Shown here piece after piece: positions 45,001-54,025 of a stretch of 64,000 nucleotides of DNA; the stretch's first letter is position 1; each line of letters begins with the position of its first letter. The position numbers and the translations under genes were made by a program. Source of the DNA: Closterium sp. Naga37s-1 (Eukaryota; Streptophyta; Zygnematophyceae; Desmidiales; Closteriaceae); NCBI GenBank assembly GCA_947471745.1, contig CANJKZ010000431.1, forward strand, positions 620,001 to 684,000. The letters run 5' to 3'. The notes beneath the pieces were generated by a model. It saw only the letters and a list, made by a program, of their open reading frames with translations, made no database searches and had not been told where the DNA came from.

Positions 45001-48000
45001 GGCTGCTGAGGGCGGCAGGCGTGGTGAGAGTGCAGCTGAAGAAGATCCAGCAGGCACGAGACTATGAAGTGTCTACATGCCTTATCCACCGCGTACCTCT
45101 CCATCTCTTCCTCCACGTTCACCAGCTCCTTCCTCCCCCCTGCGCCGAACCTGTCGTCCCCGAGCCTGTCGTCGCCAAACCTGTTTCTGTTCCTGACGCT
45201 GTTGCTGCGGTCGGTGGCAGGCGTTTCTGGTTCGGCCCATGCCTCTTTCCCGGACTGCTCCCCTGCCTCTTCCAGTCCTGCACCCTCTCCCCCTTTCTCT
45301 TGGTCACGGTCATTGCTTTCAGCTTGGTGATTGGACTCGTTATAGACACATCCCTCCCCCACCTTCTCTGAACGCAACACACACTCGCCTTCCTGCCCCA
45401 CCCCACCTCCCTCCCTAAACTCCCCATCTTTTCCTCCCTCCTCCGCTCTTCCTTCTCCTTCCGCTCCCTCCGCCTCCTCTTCTCCTTCGCCTTCCTCCTC
45501 CTCGCCCTCCTCACAATCCTCTCTCTCCAAGTCACTCACATCGCTCCCTTCCTCCACGCGCATAAAAGGCCGAGTCTGGCCGACCATATCTAACACACGC
45601 AGAATACACAGCGCCATGCTGACAGGCTGGCGATCCGCCAACGACCCCGCAAGCCCCAGCATCCTCGCCACGTCAGCATAGCTAGGCGGCACATCCGTTT
45701 CAGTCCCATCCAGTAAAAGCACATCTTGAACCAATTTCTGCTGCAGACCGTTTCTAGTGGTGGATCTCCACCTCCTCCTCCCATGCCCCACAGCACTCGC
45801 GTTGCTCCGCACGCTCCTGCCCGAAATCGACCCGTCCTCGCTCGGGCGGGACGAGAGCGTCAAGCTGCCCGAAAAACTCCGGAGCATGCTGCCTGCGACG
45901 CTGGTCACGTCAACAGTGGGCAGGAGACTAACCGCACTCAAGCTGCTCGTGCTGCTGCTGTCAACAGTTGAAGCGGCTGACCGCGAGCGGTTGCGCGGGG
46001 GCCGGAGCGAGGAGGATGGAGACGGCATGGTGCTGAAGCTGCTGCTGCTGCCCATGCCAGTCAGAGGAGACGTGACACTCAGGCCAGTCGTGCTGCTGAA
46101 TGCAGGTGTGGATGCTGGTGCTGGTGCTGGAGCAGCAGTGAGGAAATTGTCAGCAGCACCAAAGCCTACAGGGAACCAGCTTGAAGACACACTGGTTGGT
46201 GCCTCAGCACCCCGGTTCCTGCCAGTACCAGCAACACCAGCGGCAGCAGCAGCAGCAGCAGTAGCAGCGGTCTCCCCTGCACCGCCCTCCCCTCCTTGCG
46301 CAGCTGAAGCAGCTTCCTTGCCGCTTCTTCTCCTGCCTTCTTTCAAGCTGCGAGAAGGCAGAGACGACCGTCGCTGCGGCTGAACTGAAACGCTCGTGGT
46401 GGCATTGGTGGTGCCAGCAGCAGCAGCAGTAGCAGCGCCACCACCACCAGCAGCAGCGCCACCGGCAGCAGCAGCACCACCAACAGCAGCAGGAGTAGTA
46501 GCAGAAGAACCACCTCCGGAACCAGAAGAAACAGCAGCAGAAACACCTGACGCGGCAGAAACACCTGAAACAGCAGAGACACCCGATGCTCGTCGTTTAT
46601 GGCTCAGAAACCCCCGGGCTTGCACGGCCTCCTCTCTCTCCTCCCACGCCCGCCCTGCCGCCTGACATAGATCCTGCCACTGCTCATACTCCCTCTCCCT
46701 CAGACTCGCCCTGAACCACCCCCCAGCCGCGGCCGGGGGAGTTGCTGAGGAGAAGGGAACTGGGGAGGGAGGGACTGGGGACGGTGGGACTGGGGAAGGG
46801 GGAACTGGGGAAGGTTGGACTGCGGCTGTCACAGGGATGGATGGTGGAGGAAGGGATGGGGACGCTGGACCTTCTGCTGCTGCTGGCATCGCACCTGAAG
46901 GATCCACGCCATCAGCAGCCTCAGGTGCCTCAGGTGCTTCAGGTGTCTCAGGTGCTTCAGGAGCCTCAGGTGCTTCAGGTGCTTCAACAATGTGGTCGGC
47001 CACAATAACGCTCCCACCCTCCTGCTCCGCTTTCTCCTCTTCAGCCTCTCCCCTCTCCTCTGCCGTCCTCCCATCCATCCCTCCAAATCCCCCGTCTTTT
47101 TCCTTCTCTCCCCTTTCCTCCCTCCCCTGGCCCCTCGTCTCCCTCTCCTTCTCACCCCTCTCCTTCTTCCCCTTCTCCTTCCCCTCTCCGCATTCCCCTT
47201 CACCTTCCCCTACCGCCAATACAATGCTCACTTGCTTCCGCTCCTTAGGGGGACCGCCTCCCGCGTGCGCGGACCTAGTCAGCGCCATCACAGGCATTGG
47301 CGCAGCGCCTGCCCCCGCGCCCGCGCCCCATTTCCCCCGAACCGGCGCAGCCTCTCCGCCGCGCCACAGCATCGTGCGCGGAGATTCCAGGGATCTCCGC
47401 CGCGCCTTGGGCGCTTCTAGCGATGCGCTCGGGTCTTCCCCCCACTGCTCCCAGAACTCCATCCAAAACGCCATTTCCACCAGCAGCGCCTCTTCCATTC
47501 GCCCGTCCGCAGTTGCGGCATTGCCAAAAGCGCCGCCAGCATACTCCCCCCTGCTATACATCCCTTCTCCGCCAGGACTGCGCACGCTGCCCCAATAGGC
47601 TCCGCGGGCTCCGCCTCCCCCTCCGCCTCCGCCTCCGCTCCCGCTTCTCTCCCCAAGCTCCGCGCCATCCCCCCCGCCGAGTTCCGCGCCGAGATCCGCC
47701 GCCTCCTCTATCCGCTCCACCAGGCGCTGATACTCCGCCTCCGCGCGCGCCTGCACGTCCAGAAGCCCCGCGCGGATGACGTCATCCGCCCCGCCCAGGG
47801 GGAGCAGCAGCGAGCGCGAGCGTGGGGTCAGCGGCTGCGGCTGCACGAGGGGGAAGTACGGCGGGGGCAGCGCGCGCGTGCGCGGGGATGGGGAGGAGAC
47901 GAAGGAGGAAGAGGCGGAAGACGCGGAGGAGGAAGAGGAGGAGGCGGATGAAACAGGCGCGGAAGCCTGCGCCAAGCGGGGGGAATAGGCGGAAAACTCG

Positions 48001-48251
48001 GAGGACGGGGAGAGAGACGGGGAGGAAAGGCGGTCGAGGAAGATAGAAAGAAGCCCCGGGAGCGCGTCTCCCGGCGGAAGTTGCGCCATGATTTGGCGCG
48101 CGCGGATAAGGCCGCCATTGGCGGGCGTGTAGGGGCCGAAGTGGTGGGGGTTGTTGGAGAAAAGATCGGAAGGAGAGAGGCAGATAGGCCAAAGCTGCGG
48201 CTGCGGTTGCGGCTCCTCGTGTATTGGCTGCGCGGACAGCGCTTGGCCCAT
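42036..48251 (-). CDS. Large unrecognised protein, probably N-myristoylated; first exon plus later exons
   Basis: The first exon, 48251-43257 (about 1665 codons), opens MGQALSAQ, a good N-myristoylation signal (Gly2, Ser6). A conserved-looking block follows (WPICLSPSDLFSNNPHHFGPYTP). Long low-complexity regions (Ser, Ala, Gly, Glu/Gly) separate ordered blocks near 45.7-45.6 kb (QDVLLLDGTETDVPPSYADV), 44.85-44.40 kb (ECAHLDRLYLTHG, DDVAEVAEFLEEMGCEEAGY) and 43.85-43.27 kb (DKAPGG, WKAIGRMLERRNPTHPV). A later exon at 42393-42036 has AG and GT borders. The gene probably continues to about 40.7 kb, so the true end is unknown. I do not recognise the family; membrane association is inferred only from the N-terminus. 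Confidence 0.65.
42577..43413 (-). repeat. Four tandem copies of one exon in the minus-strand gene
   Basis: Copies end at 5' splice sites at 43257, 43077, 42824 and 42577. Each encodes a version of HLDKAPGG-x-G-x-LAWKAIGRMLERRN through VWVRAVLNTHL before gtgag. The first is continuous with the long exon. The second lacks its 5' part; the third and fourth start with Gly/Glu-rich purine sequence. Identity between copies is high over about 120-160 bp. Confidence 0.88.
43800..44025 (-). repeat. In-frame 126-bp duplication with palindrome core inside coding sequence
   Basis: About 100 bp (43800-43900) recurs at 43926-44025. The offset of 126 bp keeps the frame, so the protein carries a 42-residue repeat (FIPVIPDTEAAPIIPWVRDL twice). 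Between the copies lies TTTAGGCGCCTCAAG (about 43906-43919), a slightly decayed member of the GCGC-core palindrome family, here translated. Confidence 0.9.
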
Positions 48252-50717
48252 GATGACCGCAATGCGCTCTAACGAGGAGGGTTACAACGGGTACGGATGT
48301 AAAAACGGGTGTGAGGCGTTTCGGCGTTTCAGCCTGGATTTATTCTTCTAGTGGAAATAGGGGCTATTTTTTGCGAATGGATTAGAGAGCGAGAGCTTGC
48401 TATTAGTCACGTGGAAGACGGGATTGGCGATACGGAAGGCGAGGCGTCGACAGTCCGCTGTAAACAGTCATTCGCTTGGCGATGGAAAGAGTCGCCGCGC
48501 GTATTATGTCGCATTGTGGCTCGCCGAGTGCTCAAGAGAGGACATTTCAGCGGGCTTATAGCAAGCCGCGCTGCAGCAGTCGAGAGTTTATCCAATGAGA
48601 GGGGGCAGCTGCATGGTAGGAAATGACGGAAGAAAGGGTGAGAAAACCTAAAGCTGAGGACGAAGGGGGAGTGGGGTGAGGGGAACGGATGGGTTGGGGC
48701 AAGTACGAATAATTGCCTAGAGGACAATGAGGATTGATTGGTTGAACTGGTGTGCTTGCTCGCTGCCTGCGCGCAAGATTGGCTGTCGGTACAGCTGCTA
48801 AAATGCTCCAATTCAGTGGTGGAGTGGAGTGCTTCTAGTGGTGGCTTTTCTTGTTGGGTGTGATGAATTGTACTGCACCGCTTTTCAACGCACTGCACTG
48901 CAATGCCCCGCACTCTTGTCTGCTCTGCTCTGCACTTGCTCTGTCCTTCGAAGCAAGCTTTCTCGGCGAGAGTCGAATCGTGTGGGACGTACGGGACATT
49001 GGGTTCGAGGGTTGCTTGCAGTGGCTAGCGCAGCAACAGACGGACGGGATGAGCCGATGAGTTGGTTGGGAAAAGTGTATGGCGACAAGAGAGTTACTGT
49101 TTCAAAAAGCTTTTACTGCGAAAACCAAGGTCGTATTTTAGACGGGGAGCTTTTCTAGAGATTCTAGAGCAAGAAATACCCGCACCAGCTCAGATTGGTT
49201 CGCATATATTGTTTCATCCAGACCTTGATTCCAAGAAATGCTCCACGATTAGGGTGGTACATTGCAGGGTTACAGGCATGTTTTGCATGCCAATGATGCG
49301 GCCCTTTCGTGATGCTCTCTTCTTGGCTGTTCGGGCAGGGCCGTCTGCCCTGATCTGATTGGGTCCTTCATCTATGGGGGTCGATCGAGAACGAGATGGC
49401 GTATCATGTAGGATTGTCCCTCAGCACACCCAGATAATCCAAAGATTACACCATGTACAGAACAAGCCATAATCGGAATGCTCTGTATAGTAAAACCATT
49501 CGTTTTCCAATGCTGGAAAATTCTCACTAAAGTGTGTCTTGCAGACTTTCTAGCACGCTGCAGCGTTTCTCTGTATGAAGTATGGGGGATGAGGGCAGGC
49601 GGAAGCATGTTGGTCACCCAACAGAAAAGCAAAAGCGCTGTTTCTACAGTGAAACCACGTCAACATTCCCACGTCAGCAATTATGAGGCATCTTGAACAT
49701 GAGTGCGACAGTTAGTCACGTCACGTGTACAGCTCTGGTCAACAGTAATGGAGCCTGTCCCCGTTCCTTCTGTCAAGACTTCAACAGCACACTCTAGTGC
49801 TGACCTCACATAGAGGTGGGTGAACTAGACGGGAACCTAAACACATGGAGGAAATAATACCAGGAGATATTACTATCATTATTACTATTAGTATTCTCAT
49901 TTTTATTATTAATGATAATTATATTATAATAATTAATAATGTCTCTTAGCCAAGAGAAAACTCGGTAACAGGTCGGTCGCCGAGAATATATGCTATATAC
50001 AGAATTCTACACTTTTCAATGTAGTGGCGAGTACTCTCTAAATAGTTCAGCAATGACGGGTACGGGTATACAACAGCTCGTGCATCGCACCTACACGAAT
50101 CCCCGTAACCCGTCCATCACGAAAACCCCAGCCACACTAGCGACGGAATTCGGACCGCACGATCACTTCCGCTCTCGTGAATCTTGACGGCGGGCGACGT
50201 GTAGGTTCACTCACACAGCGCAGCATCCCCACAGACGTGCCACGTCACCTTGAGGAACCATCCCCGAAGTAGTTAACGGTCAGTCCACAGGGATTGGCTC
50301 AGTCATAATTTTCCTACGGTTATTACTACTGTGATCCTTCGCTACGTAGTGGTCCTAACATTTGGTCCCTAGCACTTGGTCCCTAACGCTTGGTCTCTAA
50401 CACTTGGTGATACCAGGTGACCCAGCTAGTTGTTTGTGAGCTCGACTGCTTTGCCGCAGGAGTCGCCTGAAAGTCGTTCGCTTGGTATGACACAGTAATT
50501 TGTCGAACGGTTATCCGTTTGTGACTTAGACTCGTACTGGTGTTCAATTGATTTACTTTTATTTATTCGAACGGATAGACAATGAGCCGACGACAAGTCC
50601 GTGTAATTTAAAGCGAGGATGGCGTCGATCCAAGGGTTGTCAACTATCCTCGCGACGTTTCGTCGTCAATCTGTAGCCGTACGATCTAGAGAAAGTAGAG
50701 ACATCTGACGGACAGGC
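48252..50717. promoter_or_regulatory. Divergent intergenic region between the large minus-strand gene and the DHHC gene
   Basis: About 2.5 kb without a convincing gene; it must hold both promoters. I see an AT-rich block at 49855-49945 (ATTATTA-type) and four short repeats around 50350-50405 (TTGGTCCCTA(G/A)C). No TATA box or start site can be fixed. Confidence 0.4.
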
Positions 50718-53700
50718 ATGGCGAAGGTGTACCAGGCCTGGAAAGGCGACAACGTGAGTCGCATTTCATTATATGCTGATAGTGAGGATCCTTATAACGC
50801 GCACTTCGTGTTTTCTGTCGCACTCGGTGTTTTCTCGTCGCATCGCAGTCCGTCGCATTCCATCGCATTTCAGCGCGATAAAGATGTTGCTGAATCGCCT
50901 CAATAGTCACCTTCTTCCTCGTCCTTCCACTCGTCGTCTATCGTCAACTTCCCGCCTTCCCTCAAGAGCCCAACTCCCCGCTTCACCGAGCAGTGAGGTG
51001 TATTTTGAGGCGCCTCAAAATACGTCTCTCCACTCGTCGTCTATCGTCAACTTCCCGCCTTCCCTCAAAAGCCCAACTCCCCGCTTCACCTCCGCAACTT
51101 CACCTCCCCCCACCTTCCCCAACCGCTCTCTCCCTCCCCCCCCATCTCCCCCCTCCCTCTTCTCCACTCCCCTCCATCCTCCCCCATTTCCCCCCTCCCT
51201 CTTCTCCACTTCCCCCCCCTTCCCCCCCCTTCCCCAGGTGTTTCTGTGCTACGGTCGGTTCATATTCGGTCCCGATTTCCGTTCGCTGGTGATCTCGTTC
51301 CTGCTCATCCTTATACCGGGGATACTCTTCTGCGTCTTCGTGGCCGCGCAGCTTCCTGGGAAGATTCCCGGAGGCATCGTCGTGCTTCCCGTCGCGATTT
51401 GCTACTTAGCATGGGTGCGTGGAGGGATGGGTGGGTGGGTGGATTGAGTCGCATGGGGAGGGAGTCGCATGGGTGGGTGGGTCGCATGGGGGAGTCGCAT
51501 GGGTGGGTGGGTCGCATGGGGGAGTCGCATGGGTGGGTTAAGTTTCATGGGGGAGTCGTTTAAGGGAGTCGCATGGGTGAGGGAGTCGCATGGGGAGCCA
51601 TATGAGTGGGTGGCGCTGCAGGGGGGATGCGTGGAGAGGTTAGTTGGCGTGGATGGTTCAGCCTGCCCAAGTCCACTCCTCCTCTGCATCCCTCTGCACC
51701 CCTCTGCAACCCTCTGCAACCTTGCCCCCCCCCCACACCATACAGAACCTGGGACCCGGGCATCGTCCCTCGCAACCTCAATCCGCCTCACCCCGATCCG
51801 GACATGCACCCCTCTGCACCCCTCTGCACCCCTTCCCTCCCCCTTTCTCCCCCCTCCCCTTCAGAACCTGTTTATCCTGGTGTTCACAGCATGCAGGGAC
51901 CCGGACATCGTGCCTCGCAACCTCGTCCCACCTGACCCTCCGTCCACTTCCTCCCTGCCTTTCCTCTCCGCACCCTCCCTCCAGAACCTCTTTATTCTGG
52001 TCTTCACAGCGTGCACAGACCCGGGCATTGTCCCTCGCAACCTCGTCCCGCCTGGACATGCGCACCTCTGCACACCTCCCTTCCTTCCACCCCCCGCCCC
52101 CCCATCCCCCCCCATCCTCTCCAGAACCTCTTCATTCTGGTATTTACAGCGTGCAGAGATCCAGGCATCGTGCCTCGCAACCTCGTCCCGCCTGACCCTG
52201 ATCCGGACATGCTAGAAGCCATGCGCGTGGAGGGAGGGGGGCTTGCGAGGGGGGGAAGGTTCAGCCCGCCCAGAACCAAGGACATGGAGATCAATGGGTT
52301 CCGTGTGAAGGTTAAATACTGCGACACGTGCCTGCTGTACAGGTGGGTGTGTGTTTGCATTGCAATTCAGGTGCGTGCATGGGATGGGTGCGTGCATGGG
52401 ATGGGTGCGTGCATGGGATGGGTGCGTGCATGGGATGGGTGCGTGGGGCCACAGACTGGTCTAGCCTGGTTCCTTTAGACTCGAACACGCTGGAGTCCAT
52501 GCGCCTGGAGGGAGGGGGGCTTGCCATGGGGGTCGATTCAGCCTGCCCAGAACTAAAGACGTGGAGATTAATGGCTTCCGTGTGAAGGTTAAATACTGCG
52601 ACGTGCTTGCTGTACAGGTGGGTGTGTGTGGGGGGGGGGACAGAAAGGGTGGTGTGTGCTAGAACCCCCCCCCCGCTGCTCGCACTAGACAGGAATGCTT
52701 CTAGACAGGAATGCTTCTAGACAGGAACGCTTCTAGACAGGAATGCTTCTAGACAGGAATGCTTCTAGACAGGAATGCTTCTAGACAGGAATGCTTCTAG
52801 ACAGGAATTCTTCTAGACAGGAATGCTTCTAGATTTGTGATGCCCTGTCTGCTTCACCACCCCCCCTCTTTTTTCCATCCCCGCCTCCTTTCCTCTCCCT
52901 GCAGACCCCCCCGCTGCTCGCACTGCAGCGTGTGCAACAACTGTGTGGAACGGTTCTAAAGTCATAAGCTCCAGTCTGCTTCTCCCCCCTCCTCCCCCTC
53001 CCCGCTCCCTCCCTGCGTCCCCCCATGTCTCAGACCCCCCCGCTGCTCGCACTGCAGCGTGTGCAATAACTGTGTGGAGCGGTTTGATCACCATTGCCCG
53101 TGGGTGGGGCAGTGTATTGGCAAGGTGAGAAAGAGAATGGAGCAGTATACAGTGGGCAGGTAAGGTGAGGGAGGAGAGGGAGGGGCAGTGCATAGGTAAG
53201 GTGAGGGAGGAGAGGGAGGGGCAGTGCATAGGTAAGGTGAGGGAGGAGAGGGAGGGGCAGTGCATAGGTAAGGTGAGGGAGGAGAGGGAGGGGCAGTGCA
53301 TAGGTAAGGTGAGGGAGGAGAGGGAGGGGCAGTGCATAGGCGCCTAAAAAATAGCCCCCTCCAGCGAGCGCAACTACCGTGTGTGATGAGGCGATTTTTG
53401 AGTCGACTCCCTGCGCCACTCCCACTCATCACGCACAGCTACCGTTTCTTCGTCGCTTTCACCATCGCCACAAGTAGAAAGTAGATTTTTGAGACGTCTC
53501 AAAAACGCCACAACACTGCTCTGCCTTCTCTTTCCCTGCTCTTCTCCCAACACCACCCCCCCCCACACACCACCCTTCCCCCCTTACCAGCGCAACTACT
53601 GTGAGGCCCTCTGCCCTCACAGTCCGTCTCCCCTTATTCCTTTTCTCCCAACACCACGCCCCCCCACACACCACCCTTCTCCCCTTACCAGCGCAACTAC

Positions 53701-53943
53701 CGGTTCTTTTACATGTTCACCACCACCACAACCCTTCTCTGCCTCTTCGTATTCGCCATCAGCACGCTCCTCATCGCCCTACTCGTGAATAACACTTACG
53801 AGCCGGGAGGGCAGCCTAGAACGCTGTGGGAGGCCATGGGGAAGGCACCAGTGGCGGTGATTCTGATGGTGTACACCTTTATAGTGGTGTGGTTCGTGGG
53901 GGGGCTTACGGCCTTTCACACCTTTCTCTCAGCCACCAACCAG
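50718..53943 (+). CDS. DHHC-type protein S-acyltransferase (palmitoyltransferase), first five exons; 3' end beyond window
   Basis: Exons: 50718-50753 ([12 protein letters not shown]), 51238-51414, 52125-52342, 53034-53124, 53692-53943. GT-AG borders and phases agree, giving 258 residues in the window. The enzyme moves palmitate from CoA to protein cysteines via the DHHC cysteine. Two N-terminal TM segments lie around residues 25-90. The Cys-rich domain is [14 protein letters not shown] at 144-157 with DHHC at 162-165, then PWVGQCIG. Two more TM segments are in exon 5 ([20 protein letters not shown] and [16 protein letters not shown]). [21 protein letters not shown] precedes the zinc region as in plant PATs. 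Expected later exons (a TTxE-like motif and C-terminal tail) are not in the window; the next intron starts at 53944 and contains the 121-bp array. Confidence 0.9.
50926..51090 (+). repeat. 62-bp intronic duplication with GCGC-core palindrome at the junction
   Basis: The sequence starting TCCACTCGTCGTCTATCG at 50926 recurs at 51029. Between the copies lies the 24-bp palindrome 51000-51023 (GTATTTTGAGGCGC then its mirror), identical to the palindrome of the 121-bp array. It is in intron 1 of the DHHC gene. Confidence 0.95.
51460..51545 (+). repeat. About 30-bp minisatellite in intron 2 of the DHHC gene
   Basis: Repeats of GGGTGGGTGGGTCGCATGGG and GGAGTCGCAT directly downstream of the exon 2 donor. 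Confidence 0.8.
51746..52198 (+). repeat. Four tandem copies of the exon 3 start with its acceptor
   Basis: Copies begin after AG at 51746, 51865, 51985 and 52125 (spacing 119, 120, 140 bp). Each reads as variants of [20 protein letters not shown]; the first is shortened. Each is preceded by its own pyrimidine-rich tract and CAG. Only the fourth continues into the full exon with a donor. Confidence 0.92.
52371..52446 (+). repeat. 18-bp minisatellite, about 4 copies
   Basis: GTGCGTGCATGGGATGGG repeated just downstream of the exon 3 donor. Confidence 0.92.
52482..52617 (+). pseudogene. Decayed second copy of the 3' half of DHHC exon 3
   Basis: Repeats 52199-52342 with substitutions and a small loss within the CDTC codons, ending again at TGTACAG/gtggg. 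The loss shifts the frame, so use as an exon would disrupt the protein. Confidence 0.85.
52686..52833 (+). repeat. 16-bp minisatellite, about 9 copies
   Basis: Units TCTAGACAGGAATGCT with almost no variation. It begins inside a truncated copy of the DHHC exon 4 start (CCCCGCTGCTCGCACT at about 52670-52685). Confidence 0.95.
52907..52960 (+). pseudogene. Truncated extra copy of the DHHC exon 4 start
   Basis: After ctgcAG the sequence encodes [17 protein letters not shown] and then a stop; the true copy is at 53034. The copy has a usable acceptor but no DHHC motif or donor. Confidence 0.85.
53160..53339 (+). repeat. 36-bp tandem repeat, five exact copies, derived from the exon 4 end and donor
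   Basis: Units start at 53160, 53196, 53232, 53268 and 53304. Each contains GGGGCAGTGCATAG, a relic of the VGQCIG codons, plus a gtaaggtgag donor-like sequence. The array ends exactly in TAGGCGCCTA (53337-53346), a member of the palindrome family. Confidence 0.93.
53368..53640 (+). pseudogene. Three broken copies of the DHHC exon 5 start
   Basis: CGCAACTACCGTG at about 53370, CAGCTACCGTTTCTTCG at about 53439 and CAGCGCAACTACTGTG at about 53589 precede the intact CGCAACTACCGGTTC at 53692. The second copy is split by a 20-bp perfect palindrome (53486-53505, ACGT core). A half palindrome (GAGTCGACTC, 53400-53409) separates the first and second. Confidence 0.82.
53486..53505. repeat. 20-bp perfect palindrome, ACGT core
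   Basis: TTTTTGAGACGTCTCAAAAA, lying within a duplicated exon 5 fragment of the DHHC gene. Confidence 0.95.
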
Positions 53944-53957
53944 GTGAGCATTGTGTG

Positions 53958-53973
53958 TTGAGACATCTCAGAG
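53958..53973. repeat. Decayed palindrome, ACAT core
   Basis: TTGAGACATCTCAGAG lies between exon 5 (ending 53943) and its second, diverged 3'-half copy (about 53996-54108). One C-to-T step would derive the centre from ACGT, so it looks like an aged family member. Confidence 0.7.
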
Positions 53974-54025
53974 TCAATCAGGCAGAGGATGCTCCATGGG
54001 TAAGGGAAGGCGCTGGTGGCGGTGA

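Noticed and set aside
46837-47598. 253-codon plus-strand frame opposite the large minus-strand gene
   Set aside because: It is antisense to a long GC-rich coding exon, a common source of false frames; the minus-strand frame is far longer and has a clear start.
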